A DNA stretch of 64,000 bases from Spirochaetales bacterium (GCA_029098225.1 JAQXNX010000011.1:156730-220729); one strand, 5' to 3'; numbered from the stretch's first letter, positions 52,456 through 62,104 are shown. Made by a program: numbers and translations. The notes: generated from the sequence alone by a model not told the origin.

Positions 52456-53664
52456 TTACATCTTACTATCTAGACTCTTACCCTTTTCTTCATGTTCAAA
52501 GTTAGGTAAGAAATCCTGCAAAATCTTAACAACTTCTGCTTTTGTTGTCTCAGATTTTGCAAAAGCAGATTCTAATTTATTAAACAAATCGATAATCTCG
52601 TTGAATGGACGGGCTGTTCTATTGGTAACAACTCCAAGAGATTCGAACTGATTCATATCAGTCTGTTCTTCTTCAGTATAAAACTCTTCATAAGCTTTTT
52701 CGCCAGTTGTATCAGAACCGGAATAATGAACAGGATATTTCTTAGAACCATTCTTCAAATCTTCTGCTTTTTCAATTGCTTCTTCATCAGAATTGCATTC
52801 AAGAACTTCATATCCATTTTCATGAAGGAAGTCTGTGGCTATTGAAGAGAATGTTTTCATCTTCTTTTCTTCGAGCTTAGGAAAGTAAATCTCGCGATTC
52901 TTTCCAAGCATGCATGCAAGCATACAAATTTGTCCACTTTCCTGCGGACTTACAAAATAGCGTCGAACATCACTTGGAGCTGAAATAGGCTGTAACTTCG
53001 AAATGCGGTCAATAAAGCCAGCAGGTAATGAACCATTTGAAAAAGCAACATTTGCAAAGCGAGCCGTTTTTACAGGAAACTTATCTGAATAGGAGAAAAT
53101 TACATCTTCCATAATTCTCTTGCTTGCACCCATTATATTTACAGGATTAGCGGCCTTATCTGTTGAAACACAGAAGTATTCTTCCGGGGGAAATTCTGTA
53201 AGTAAATCAAGCAATTTTTTTGCATTTAAAACATTGTTCTGCAAAAGTGCTTCAACTGAATAAATATCTTTCTCACTGCGCACATGTTTATGTGCTGAAA
53301 AATTTGCAACAATATCAAAACCACCACGAGCACGGAACATTTTTTCAAATACTGTAGAAGCATAATTAATTGGATACGGAACATAATCTTCTGGAACATA
53401 CATTCCTTTTGTACTGCGAAGGTCACGAGTAAGTTCTGCAAGTCCGTTTTCATTTACATCAACTACTACAAGAGTTTTTGGCTTAAACTGCAAGCAAACT
53501 TTTATAAAAGAACTACCGATACTGCCGGCTCCACCTATTACAAGCATTGTCTTATTCTCAATTGCTTTAGTAAGAGCAGCTGAATTATTCTGAATGTCTT
53601 TTGAAAAAAGACTTGAGTCTCGCTCTGTTACATACTTTGATATAAATTGCTCTAAGTTTAACAT
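52456..53664 (-). CDS. legB: Nucleotide-sugar 4,6-dehydratase (retaining type)
   Basis: First step of the legionaminate branch. 402 residues with cofactor loop VIGGAGSIGSSFIK and active-site STDKAANPVNIMGASKR, where Met replaces the usual Tyr as in PglF/CapD-like dehydratases. RFANVAFSNGSLPAGF and RRYFVSPQESG are typical. The first 35 residues and the last 60 are specific to this subgroup. It begins the legB-legC-legG-legH order. Whether the donor is UDP- or GDP-linked is unclear; the PtmE-like gene suggests GDP. Confidence 0.87.
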   Translation of the reverse strand: MLNLEQFISKYVTERDSSLFSKDIQNNSAALTKAIENKTMLVIGGAGSIGSSFIKVCLQFKPKTLVVVDVNENGLAELTRDLRSTKGMYVPEDYVPYPINYASTVFEKMFRARGGFDIVANFSAHKHVRSEKDIYSVEALLQNNVLNAKKLLDLLTEFPPEEYFCVSTDKAANPVNIMGASKRIMEDVIFSYSDKFPVKTARFANVAFSNGSLPAGFIDRISKLQPISAPSDVRRYFVSPQESGQICMLACMLGKNREIYFPKLEEKKMKTFSSIATDFLHENGYEVLECNSDEEAIEKAEDLKNGSKKYPVHYSGSDTTGEKAYEEFYTEEEQTDMNQFESLGVVTNRTARPFNEIIDLFNKLESAFAKSETTKAEVVKILQDFLPNFEHEEKGKSLDSKM

Positions 53665-53693
53665 TGTTCATCGTCACCAATAAATATTTACTT

Positions 53694-54818
53694 TTATTCT
53701 AACACAATAATTTCATGATTAAAATCAAAAAAATCAATTTCTTTACAAAAATCACTGTATTTTGGATATTTGCTTATGATATTTTTTTCTTTTTTGCTTA
53801 TTTTATACAAACTTTTGAAATATAAAAAAAATGCATGATAGCAAAATTGTTTCATATACAAATTTATTGATGAATGACTCATAAATACAATTTTTGAGCC
53901 ACTCAAATATGGTAATAAAATTTCTGCCGGTATATTTTGCGGGATTTCTGAAACAGAAACACTTGACAAAAATGAATAATTTGTCTTATCTCTAGGATGT
54001 CTTTTTAATAATAAATTTTTACAATTGCTATTAATATATTTTTCTAATTGATGTATGTAATAGTCGTTATCTGATGAAAAATCATTCAATGGAGTTGTAA
54101 ATAAAATACTTATATCTTTGGTCATAAAATAATTTGAAATATTAGGATAAATTTTAGAAACCAAAGAATTAAAAAGTGGTATTTCCGTTAATCTCATATC
54201 AAACAAGGTTCTAATTTCTTTATATCGTGTATATTGCATTTTATCAGGAAGACTACTATATTTGATACATTTTTTTGTACTACAAAGCGGGAAATAATGT
54301 CCTGTATTTGAATATCCTAATAGTGAAAGAAAAAAACCTTGGACATCATAGAAATTTGTTATATGTTTAAAAATATTCGAATATTTTCGCACCACATAAT
54401 CAGTCTGCCCATCTTCTAAAATTGATATTTCTTTTTCATCTCCCAATAAACAAAACATTCCTGAAATAAAACCTACATCAGTAAGTATGACAGCTGTATC
54501 AAAATCAAGTCCGTTGATGTATGATGCTATCATTTTTTTTGCAAAAGCTTTTTGTCTTCCAAAGACTGCATAACAGAACATTTTCAAGAATAGACCAATT
54601 TTCTTCTTTAATGAAAGTGAATCGAAAGGAATTGAATCTGAATATATCTCTTTAAAAATATTCAGTTTTTTACATTCTTTACTTAAATATTCTCCTTTAT
54701 AAGAATTCGGTAAACATAATGCGTACCAGTCAATTTTTTTTCCATAAGTGCAATAATACCAGAGAAACTGATAAACATTATGAGGATCATATATAACAGC
54801 TAATCCTTTTTTACTCAT
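53694..54818 (-). CDS. Sialyltransferase-like transferase (GT52/polysialyltransferase type)
   Basis: A 374-residue GT-B-like protein with three short motifs shared by bacterial sialyltransferases: D/E-D/E-G as ISILEDGQTDY (residues 131-141), HP as LLKRHPRD (270-277) and the serine motif as FMSHSSINLY (312-321). It lies directly upstream of legB, so it is the best candidate to transfer CMP-legionaminate (or CMP-pseudaminate) to the glycan. Overall similarity to named enzymes is low. Confidence 0.72.
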   Translation of the reverse strand: MSKKGLAVIYDPHNVYQFLWYYCTYGKKIDWYALCLPNSYKGEYLSKECKKLNIFKEIYSDSIPFDSLSLKKKIGLFLKMFCYAVFGRQKAFAKKMIASYINGLDFDTAVILTDVGFISGMFCLLGDEKEISILEDGQTDYVVRKYSNIFKHITNFYDVQGFFLSLLGYSNTGHYFPLCSTKKCIKYSSLPDKMQYTRYKEIRTLFDMRLTEIPLFNSLVSKIYPNISNYFMTKDISILFTTPLNDFSSDNDYYIHQLEKYINSNCKNLLLKRHPRDKTNYSFLSSVSVSEIPQNIPAEILLPYLSGSKIVFMSHSSINLYMKQFCYHAFFLYFKSLYKISKKEKNIISKYPKYSDFCKEIDFFDFNHEIIVLE

Positions 54819-54838
54819 AACAAACCTTCGTTAAATAA

Positions 54839-55882
54839 TTAATCATTATAATTATCAGAAAAATATTTTCTAAAGCTATATGGATTTTCGTCATTATCCT
54901 TACGCAAAGAATCAGCGCACTTACATAATAACTCATAATCCATTGAAAGCCTATTCTTCTCACAGTAAGCAATTATTAGTCTCATTGGGTCAACATGCTT
55001 TTCATTGCAGCATTTATAAATATCTTTTAAGAAACTAGAGTGGAATCCTGTATAACCACAAATTAAATCCAAAGGATGATAAATGCATTTTTCAGGAATT
55101 ACATTTCGAATTGAATCATACCCCCACTCTAAAAGACAAGGAATATCAACATCTTTACAAAAATCATATTTTTTTAAAGACATAATTAACTGTTCAGATG
55201 AAGCATTCCCAATACTTCTTCCTAAGCCCTGAAATGTGCAGTCTATAAAGTCAAATCCCAGCTGAGCGCATAAAAGACTGTTAGAAACTGCAAGACCAAT
55301 ATTATTATGTCCATGAAAACCTAGTTTTATATCAGAAGTATTTTTTACCGCATCATAAATTCTTTTTATATCATCAGCAACCATACAGCCTGCGCTATCA
55401 ACGATATATACTGCGTCGGCTCCATTATCAGAAGCTATAAAAGCAGCTTTTACAAAATCATTACACGAAACAGCATAAGATTTCATATAATTTGTCATTA
55501 CTTCTAAACCTTGCTTTTTAGCTTCCCTTATATATGGAACAGCAAGGTCTGGAGTATCTGCATTTATTCCAACACGGAGAAAAGAAACTCCATTATCCTT
55601 TGCTTTTTTTATATCATCAAGATTTGCTATATTTGGGATACAGAAAAATCCATACTTTGATTTTTTTAAATTAGCCCTGGCTATATTCATATATTCCAAA
55701 TCAGACAACAAAGAAAAGCCATATTTTGAAGAACTTGCATTAAGGCCAAGCCCATGTCCAATCTCTATATATTCAAAACGTAGTCTTTCCAGTCGTGTTA
55801 TTATTTTTGCGACATCTTCTTGTGTCCATTTAAAGTCAACGGCATAACTACCGTCTCTTATTGTACAATCTAATAAGCGCAT
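54839..55882 (-). CDS. DRE-TIM (HMGL-like) aldolase
   Basis: A 347-residue metal-dependent aldolase of the HMG-CoA lyase/DmpG group. Arg9 and Asp10 in TIRDGSY, the metal histidines 190 and 192 in FHGHNNIG, and VDSAG (161-165) are visible. The family cleaves or forms 2-keto acids such as 4-hydroxy-2-oxovalerate; the usual acylating aldehyde dehydrogenase partner is absent. It lies between Wzx and the sialyltransferase-like gene. It may supply an unusual keto acid or sugar extension for the glycan; no precedent in the classical Leg or Pse routes is known to me. Confidence 0.82.
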   Translation of the reverse strand: MRLLDCTIRDGSYAVDFKWTQEDVAKIITRLERLRFEYIEIGHGLGLNASSSKYGFSLLSDLEYMNIARANLKKSKYGFFCIPNIANLDDIKKAKDNGVSFLRVGINADTPDLAVPYIREAKKQGLEVMTNYMKSYAVSCNDFVKAAFIASDNGADAVYIVDSAGCMVADDIKRIYDAVKNTSDIKLGFHGHNNIGLAVSNSLLCAQLGFDFIDCTFQGLGRSIGNASSEQLIMSLKKYDFCKDVDIPCLLEWGYDSIRNVIPEKCIYHPLDLICGYTGFHSSFLKDIYKCCNEKHVDPMRLIIAYCEKNRLSMDYELLCKCADSLRKDNDENPYSFRKYFSDNYND

Positions 55883-55883
55883 A

Positions 55884-57293
55884 TTATCTTTTAATTAACT
55901 CCCTCAATTTTTCTTTGTTCATAAGAATTAAAATTCCTAAGATTAAAATAATTGATGAATAAACAGCATATCGTATTAAAACATTATTATAAGTAAAACT
56001 GAAAACTAAACATAAAATCATTATAAACAAAATATACAACAATGAATACAAATCTGAAAAAATATTTGCACAAATCTTTTTTAATACAATTCTTAATAAT
56101 ATAGTTTGTAACAAGGTACAAATTAAAGATGTATAAGCTGCTGCAACAGAACCAAATTTTTTTATAAAAATATAATTTAATAAAACATTTAAAATTGCAG
56201 AAACTAATACGCAGAAAGACACCTGTCCTGTTTTCTTATTAAAATTGATTATATTACAATGTAATGTATTTACAACGCTTAATGAGCAGGAAAATACAAA
56301 AGGACTTATGTATCTGAAATCCCAATATTCACTAGGTGTAAAAAATTTAATAAACTCAGGAAAAATCATTAATAATAAACTTATTATTAAAATAAAGAAA
56401 GCAAAGTACCATTTTTGTCCGCTCTTTGCAGCTGAAGTTCTATTTGTATCAAGAGCATTATAAATCCAGGCTGAAACAGAAGCTTCTACTGCAGATAACA
56501 GTACAACCAGAACATTTCCAATATTATACATAAAACCGTAAACAGCAGTCGCTTCTGCATTAACCATAGAGGTTATCATAATATTATCAGCATTACTCAT
56601 TATAAGTGAAGAAATACTTCCTAAAACAGAAGGAATGGAAATTTTTAAAGCATATGAAAAATAATTTTTATTAATTAACTTGTTTCTGCCTTTGAGAATA
56701 AATAAAATTAAAAATATTGAAATTATAAATAATGGAGTTATACTACCAATAATTCTTTCAAAATATCCATTTTTGCCTATCAAAAGAATTAATAAAATAG
56801 ATAAAAAAACCGGTAAAACATTTTGTAAAAATATAAGTAAGCTTCTTGTTTTAAATTTTCCTTCCAGATTTTCGTATGTATTATAATAGTTTATTATAAA
56901 AAATAAATATGAATGTAATAAAGCTATAAATAGAAATATAAGTGATTTATTAAAAGAAAAGAGTTTGTTTAATGAAAAACAAATAAAAACAGACAATAAA
57001 GAAGTAATACAAAAAATAATAAATGATAGAAAAAATACAGAAGCTCTATAATTTTTTCTGTTTTCCTTAAAATCAAAATACCCGTTTTGAAGACCAACAA
57101 ATAAATTACCACAGATAAAAGGACCTGCAAGAGAGACAATAGAATAATAGGTAGTATACATTCCATATTCATTTGTAGTCATGATATGGGTAAATATAAT
57201 ATTACCTATAAAAGCAATTGAGTAGCCGCCTACGATTGCAAATAAATACCAGATTGAAGAAATTAGAAATTTATTTATCTTTAATTCTTTCAT
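55884..57293 (-). CDS. wzx: Oligosaccharide flippase (MOP/Wzx family)
   Basis: A 469-residue membrane protein with about twelve to fourteen hydrophobic helices over its whole length. It begins FLISSIWYLFAIVGGYSIAF, and TNEYGMYTTYYSIVS after the first two helices is typical for polysaccharide transporters. It moves the lipid-linked repeat unit across the inner membrane. Its ATG at 57293 overlaps the TGA of the true reading frame of the broken aminotransferase gene. With Wzt also present, two export routes are encoded or one is residual. Confidence 0.9.
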   Translation of the reverse strand: MKELKINKFLISSIWYLFAIVGGYSIAFIGNIIFTHIMTTNEYGMYTTYYSIVSLAGPFICGNLFVGLQNGYFDFKENRKNYRASVFFLSFIIFCITSLLSVFICFSLNKLFSFNKSLIFLFIALLHSYLFFIINYYNTYENLEGKFKTRSLLIFLQNVLPVFLSILLILLIGKNGYFERIIGSITPLFIISIFLILFILKGRNKLINKNYFSYALKISIPSVLGSISSLIMSNADNIMITSMVNAEATAVYGFMYNIGNVLVVLLSAVEASVSAWIYNALDTNRTSAAKSGQKWYFAFFILIISLLLMIFPEFIKFFTPSEYWDFRYISPFVFSCSLSVVNTLHCNIINFNKKTGQVSFCVLVSAILNVLLNYIFIKKFGSVAAAYTSLICTLLQTILLRIVLKKICANIFSDLYSLLYILFIMILCLVFSFTYNNVLIRYAVYSSIILILGILILMNKEKLRELIKR

Positions 57294-58269
57294 TTTTTTA
57301 AACTCAATAATTCTATAACAACCGAGATAATATAAAGAATATCCTGTTTAGAATATCTTTGATCCAATGGTAAAAAAATTGTATTATCCCTTAAAAAAGA
57401 TTCATATTTAATAAAATTTTGTTCTGCATTCATATTCCATAAGGTTGAAACATAAATTTTTTGCAGAACTAATTCATTCTTTATATTTTTTCCTACATTT
57501 AAAGGATAAACATAAGGGATACTTTTTTTTTCGCATTTTATATTATTTTCTTAAATGCTTTCTGATAAATTTTAAAATTTCTATGACGAATTCTTTTTAT
57601 CTTTTTATAATCAATCATTTCCAGTATTTTTTTTGAAAAAACAGATAGACCTGTATAATTGCTGTTCAAAAATTTATCAACTTCTTTTTTTTCGTTATAA
57701 CAGCTATTAGTTCCTTCTTCTAACGATTTTATAAGATAGTTAGAAATTGGACTTGAAAAAGATGTTTTATATGGTGAATTATTTATTTTAGACGAAATTA
57801 AATATCCTCCATCCGGAACACCAAAAAACTTTTTGCATGAATAAAGATTATAAACATTACTTCTAATTATTGGTTTGCAATAAAAAGAATGAGCATTATC
57901 AATAATGAAAGTTATTTTTTTATTGGTATATACATACCTCTTTATTTTTTTGTCCATTATTCCAAAATAATTAACAATGTATATATTTTTTCCTTCAAGG
58001 TTATCTAAAACAGGTAACAAATCATTATTGATATTATAAAAATGGACTTTGCTAAAGTTTTTCTTTAATTCTGAAATAACATTTGGACATAAATAATAAG
58101 GAACATAAATAATTTCTGATTTTATATCATCTTTTATTAAAGGAATAGCAGCTTTTACAGTATTAAAAGCAAGAAGATTGTATTTATCATAATAACCTTT
58201 AGGATTCCGGCTTGAGAGATTTAATTCCAAAGGTAAAAATCCGCCATATTCTTTTTCATTTTGATTCAT
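57290..58269 (-). pseudogene. DegT-like aminotransferase-fold protein split by a one-base frameshift
   Basis: The first part (58269 to about 57555) is a divergent DegT fold with a plausible PLP lysine in YSCKKFFGVPDGGYL. The frame then stops at 57538. Reading from about 57550 in another frame gives ENNIKCEKKSIPYVYPLN...FLPLDQRYSKQDILYII, the normal family C-terminus, and ends in an ATGA overlap with wzx. A missing A in the sequence TTTAAG would restore one frame of about 326 residues. It may be a true mutation or a sequencing error. Confidence 0.83.
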
Positions 58270-58273
58270 AATG

Positions 58274-59224
58274 CTATTCACTATCTACGTTGATTTTCTC
58301 TTTAATTATAAATTGAGGTTGTCTGTTTAAACTTATATATATTCTACCGACATATTCGCCAATCAGTCCTAAAAACAAAAACGAGAAGCCAAATAAAAAT
58401 ACCATAATAGCCAAGGTAGAAGCATAGCCTGCTGGAACTTTTGGATGCAATAACTTATTGATTATTGTCCAGATTCCATAACAAAATCCTAAAAATGCTA
58501 TTATAGCGCCAGATATAGTTGCAAATCGTAATGGCTTAATTGAAAAATTTGTAAAACCATTAAGCCATAGATTTATCATTTTTGAAAGTGAATATCCAGA
58601 TTTTCCTGATAACCTTTGTCGATGTGATACAGAAACATTACATGCATTTCTAGAAACTCTAAGCATTAAACCACCTAAATATGGATATGGATTTTCGTAT
58701 TTTAACATATCATCAGCAACAAAACGTCTTATACACCAGAATGAGGTAAGTTCAAGTCCTTTAGGTTTACTGATAAGACTAGTAGCCATTGTTTCGTTTG
58801 CAAAAGTACCTAGCTTTCTAAAAAGAGAACGTTTTTCTCTCACAGCATATTTAGCTTCGACAATATCATAGCCTTCTCTTATTTTTTCAAATAATTTAGG
58901 AAATTCATTAAATGGAGTTTGCCCGTCATCATCTCCGCATACAATATAATTACCTTTTGCATAATGAAGTCCAGCCATTACAGCAGATGGCTGCCCGAAA
59001 TTTCTTGCAAGATTAAGACCTTTTATATGTTTATCTTTTTCAGCAAGTTCTGTTATTTTATTATATGTAGTTCCATCCGGAGAGCAGTCATTTACTAAAA
59101 TTATTTCATAACCATAATCTCCAAGAGAAGAAACCATCATGTCTTTTATTTCGTCTACCACAGCAGAAATAGTATTTGTTGAATTATAACATGGTATTAC
59201 AAAACTAATAATTTCTTTATTCAT
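58274..59224 (-). CDS. GtrB-type polyprenyl-phosphate glycosyltransferase
   Basis: A GT2 membrane enzyme of about 316 residues. SFVIPCYNSTNTISAV, LVNDCSPDGTTYN, ARNFGQPSAVMAGL and GDDDGQTP make up the catalytic part. Two C-terminal transmembrane helices (ATISGAIIAFLGFCYG and MVFLFGFSFLFLGLIGEYVG) are as in GtrB/DPM1-type enzymes that load a sugar onto undecaprenyl phosphate. The start is the ATG at 59224 overlapping the ATP-grasp stop by 8 nt. It may supply a lipid-linked sugar for side-chain addition. Confidence 0.9.
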   Translation of the reverse strand: MNKEIISFVIPCYNSTNTISAVVDEIKDMMVSSLGDYGYEIILVNDCSPDGTTYNKITELAEKDKHIKGLNLARNFGQPSAVMAGLHYAKGNYIVCGDDDGQTPFNEFPKLFEKIREGYDIVEAKYAVREKRSLFRKLGTFANETMATSLISKPKGLELTSFWCIRRFVADDMLKYENPYPYLGGLMLRVSRNACNVSVSHRQRLSGKSGYSLSKMINLWLNGFTNFSIKPLRFATISGAIIAFLGFCYGIWTIINKLLHPKVPAGYASTLAIMVFLFGFSFLFLGLIGEYVGRIYISLNRQPQFIIKEKINVDSE

Positions 59225-60416
59225 CAAAAACAACCTTTACATTATTTAAAATATAATTCATCTGTTTTTTTAGCAATTCAAAATCTGTTCCACCGATTAT
59301 AAAATGACCGGGGCGCATTCTTCCGTATTTTAAATCTTCCAAGATTTGCCCAGGCTTTACTTCCAGTTGAAAATCTATCATATTTGGATTTGTTTCCAGA
59401 ATATCTCTACCAACGACACTTTTAATTTTTCCTTTGCCAAAATCAAAAAAGCGCATTATGGAAAAATGATTTTCAAGATATTCTTTATTAAACTTTGGAA
59501 GTTCAACTTTTTCTCCCAGAGCTTGACGTATTAAATATTCGTAGTTGTCAACACCAGACATAAACGGAACAATTTTCCCGGAAAGATTACTTCCACCACC
59601 TCTCGCACCAGACTCAATTAAATAAAACTTTCCATTTTCGCATTTATATTCAGAATGAGTAAGTCCAAAAGGTATTCCAGCTGTTTCTATAAGTTTTCTA
59701 TTTTCTTCCCGCATTTTATCATAATCATATTCAGAATTAAACCATGAATATGTCTGCATTTTTGAAACATTTGGATTTGATTTATACATTTCTTTTATAG
59801 AAATTGTCATTGGATGATATTTTCCATTTACAACAAGACCATCAATTGTAAACTCATCGCCACCTACATACTGCTCAATTAAAAATTCTTTGCGAACATT
59901 TGACCACGAAAGAGTTTCTTCATAATGAGCTTTTATATCATCTTCTGAACTAACTGTAAAAACACCGCGGCTAGACTGGCTGTCTATAGGTTTTATTATT
60001 GCCTTTTTATACTGCTTAAGAAAATCTGCAGCTTCTTCCCATGATTTACACAACTTAAAATCAGGAACAGAAATACCATGTTCCTTACAAAAAACTCGCT
60101 GTTTTGATTTATCTGAAAATAAACTTGCAAGATCAGTTCCTATACCTTTTAATCCAAGTTTTTCGTTTAAATACGCTACAGTAGGAACAGCAATATCACT
60201 TTGATCTGAAATTACTGCATCTGGCATATATTTTTTTGCAATTTCAAGATTTTTTTCCTTATCTAAAACATTTGCAACTTCACAATAATCTGCATAAGGA
60301 AAAGCCGGAGAATTTTCATAAAGATTGGAACAAATAACTGTATGCCCCATTTTTTTAGCTTTTTTTATAAGTTCAATCTGCCAGTCTCCACCGGCAATTA
60401 CCATTATTTTTGCCAT
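59217..60416 (-). CDS. ATP-grasp ligase
   Basis: A 399-residue ATP-grasp enzyme like carbamoyl-phosphate synthase/PurK-type ligases. AKIMVIAGGDWQIELI opens the N-terminal fold, FSDKSKQRVFCKEHG and AIIKPIDSQSSRGV bind ATP, and FLIEQYVGGDEFTIDGLV and LIESGARGGGS carry metal residues. In sugar loci such enzymes form amide or ester bonds between a carboxylate and an amine. It lies just before the GtrB and aminotransferase-like genes and may attach an amino acid to the amino-sugar. Confidence 0.87.
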   Translation of the reverse strand: MAKIMVIAGGDWQIELIKKAKKMGHTVICSNLYENSPAFPYADYCEVANVLDKEKNLEIAKKYMPDAVISDQSDIAVPTVAYLNEKLGLKGIGTDLASLFSDKSKQRVFCKEHGISVPDFKLCKSWEEAADFLKQYKKAIIKPIDSQSSRGVFTVSSEDDIKAHYEETLSWSNVRKEFLIEQYVGGDEFTIDGLVVNGKYHPMTISIKEMYKSNPNVSKMQTYSWFNSEYDYDKMREENRKLIETAGIPFGLTHSEYKCENGKFYLIESGARGGGSNLSGKIVPFMSGVDNYEYLIRQALGEKVELPKFNKEYLENHFSIMRFFDFGKGKIKSVVGRDILETNPNMIDFQLEVKPGQILEDLKYGRMRPGHFIIGGTDFELLKKQMNYILNNVKVVFDE

Positions 60417-60457
60417 AATTTATTATCTTCCTGAAAAGAAGTTATAAATATTCTCTA

Positions 60458-60505
60458 TAAAAATAAAGTTGTTCTTCTGTCATTTCAAACCACAATGACA
60501 ACCTT
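60458..60505 (-). terminator. Hairpin terminator after the 60521 gene
   Basis: On the minus strand TGTCATT (60500-60494) pairs with AATGACA (60484-60478) around a 9-nt loop, with further pairing outside after a bulge. The T-rich stretch TTTATTTTTAT (60468-60458) follows. It ends transcription of the AAA-ATPase-like gene. Confidence 0.6.
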
Positions 60506-60520
60506 ACAAAAAGCATATTA

Positions 60521-62092
60521 CTACATTATTTTCCAGCCGACAATACCTTTACCTTCGCTGGAAAAAACAACACCAATCTTGTGCATTACTTTTCCACTCA
60601 CAGAAAAGCGGGATGAATAGCCATTGGCATCAATCTGAGTAAGAGCCTCTTCGACAACATCTTCAAACTTTCGCCCTTTGTCCATTTTAAGCTCAAAAAT
60701 GAATACTGAGTCTTTTGTCGTAAGAATAACATCACTGCGTCCTGCTACAGATTGAAGCTCAGAAATTACGTTATAACCTGTAAGACGGAAGATAAGATGC
60801 GTTACAGATTCATAGTAGTTCTCGCACATATCTTTTTTTACAACTGTCGGCAGGTCTGCTATAGCTGCTTTTATTATTGAAAGAATTCTATCTATTTCAT
60901 TTGCATCTATTGCGTCACAGATATTATCAATTGCCAGGCCCATATCATCATCTGGAACTTTCACAAACTTTTTTAGCAGAATATTTAAAAAGCCTTCTTC
61001 AATTTCACGGTTTGGAAAATCAAGAGTATAAAGTCTTCTGCTTTTATCAAATTCCTTAATTGTAAGATAGCCGCTCTGGTAAATTACCGGCAGCATGTTT
61101 TTTGATTCAGGATCGTAATTCTTAAAATTATCTTCTTTTGCTTTACGTCCATTAATCAGATTTACAAGAAAAAGCGGTTGATTCTGCAAGGTTTTTACAA
61201 GGAAAGAAGGTGTCCCGCTTTCAAACCAGTAGGAACCAAAATCTTTTTCCATAAAACACTTTAGAATACAGAACGGATTATAAACACCTTCTACATCGTG
61301 ACTAAAGTGATAACCGTCATACATTTCAGCAAGCTTTATTTTTGCTTCAGAAACTGTTATTTCCTGCCCTTTTGCAAGACTTTCTATTTCTGGAGTGAAG
61401 TATTCTTCAAGTTCACTTTCTGTAATTCCACATAAGCTACTATAATCTCTATTTAGGCTTATATCGTTAAGCTGGTTAAGTCCAGAAAATATATTTACAT
61501 GGCTTACCTTTGTAATTCCTGTTATAAATAAAAAGCGGATATATTGATCACAATCCTTGAGAGGACTGTAAAAACTGCGTAGTTCTTGCCGGTTCTGTTC
61601 TTCATATTCTGTGTAAAGGGCATCAAGAATCGGCTTGTCATATTCATCTATTAAGATCACAACCTGACTACCGGTCTGGTTAAAAGCTGATATAATTATA
61701 TTATTCAGACGTGGTGCCGAGCGCTTGTCATCAACGATTATGTTATATTTTTTCTCATATTTTGAAAGTTGAAAGTTTAAGGCAGATTTTAGACTTTCTA
61801 AATCTGCATAACTGTCTGCTCCAAAGCTGATTTTAATTACAGGATATTCAGTCCAGTCTTTTTCGAGTTTTTCAATTGCAAGGCCTTTGAACAGGTCTTT
61901 TTTACCAGAAAAATAATATTCAAAAGTTGAAAGCAAAAGACTTTTTCCGAATCTGCGAGGACGGCTTAAAAAATATGGAGTGCTTGTTCGTGTAAGCTGG
62001 TATACCAAAGATGTTTTATCAACATAAACGTAATTTCCTGTTCGGAGTTTTTTAAAATCCTGAATACCTATTGGTAAAAATCTTTTGTTCAT
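60521..62092 (-). CDS. AAA-ATPase-like protein with PD-(D/E)XK nuclease domain (DUF1703 type)
   Basis: A 523-residue protein with N-terminal AAA-ATPase-like part: YVYVDKTSLVYQL, the altered P-loop RPRRFGKSLLLST and VILIDEYDKPI as Walker B. The C-terminal domain has the nuclease pattern GRSDVILTT...FIFELKMDKG (D, then E-L-K). Such proteins are abundant and multi-copy in gut Bacteroidetes, clostridia and Treponema; their role is unknown, possibly mobile or defence related. A TATAAT lies 6 nt before the ATG with no Shine-Dalgarno. A terminator follows, so it is a single unit inside the locus. Confidence 0.88.
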   Translation of the reverse strand: MNKRFLPIGIQDFKKLRTGNYVYVDKTSLVYQLTRTSTPYFLSRPRRFGKSLLLSTFEYYFSGKKDLFKGLAIEKLEKDWTEYPVIKISFGADSYADLESLKSALNFQLSKYEKKYNIIVDDKRSAPRLNNIIISAFNQTGSQVVILIDEYDKPILDALYTEYEEQNRQELRSFYSPLKDCDQYIRFLFITGITKVSHVNIFSGLNQLNDISLNRDYSSLCGITESELEEYFTPEIESLAKGQEITVSEAKIKLAEMYDGYHFSHDVEGVYNPFCILKCFMEKDFGSYWFESGTPSFLVKTLQNQPLFLVNLINGRKAKEDNFKNYDPESKNMLPVIYQSGYLTIKEFDKSRRLYTLDFPNREIEEGFLNILLKKFVKVPDDDMGLAIDNICDAIDANEIDRILSIIKAAIADLPTVVKKDMCENYYESVTHLIFRLTGYNVISELQSVAGRSDVILTTKDSVFIFELKMDKGRKFEDVVEEALTQIDANGYSSRFSVSGKVMHKIGVVFSSEGKGIVGWKIM

Positions 62093-62098
62093 AAATTC

Positions 62099-62104
62099 AT
62101 TATA
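62099..62104 (-). promoter_or_regulatory. -10 hexamer directly upstream of the 62092 gene
   Basis: TATAAT on the minus strand, 6 nt before the ATG at 62092, the same spacing as at 30872. No convincing -35 and no ribosome site. A leaderless transcript is possible. Confidence 0.45.
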
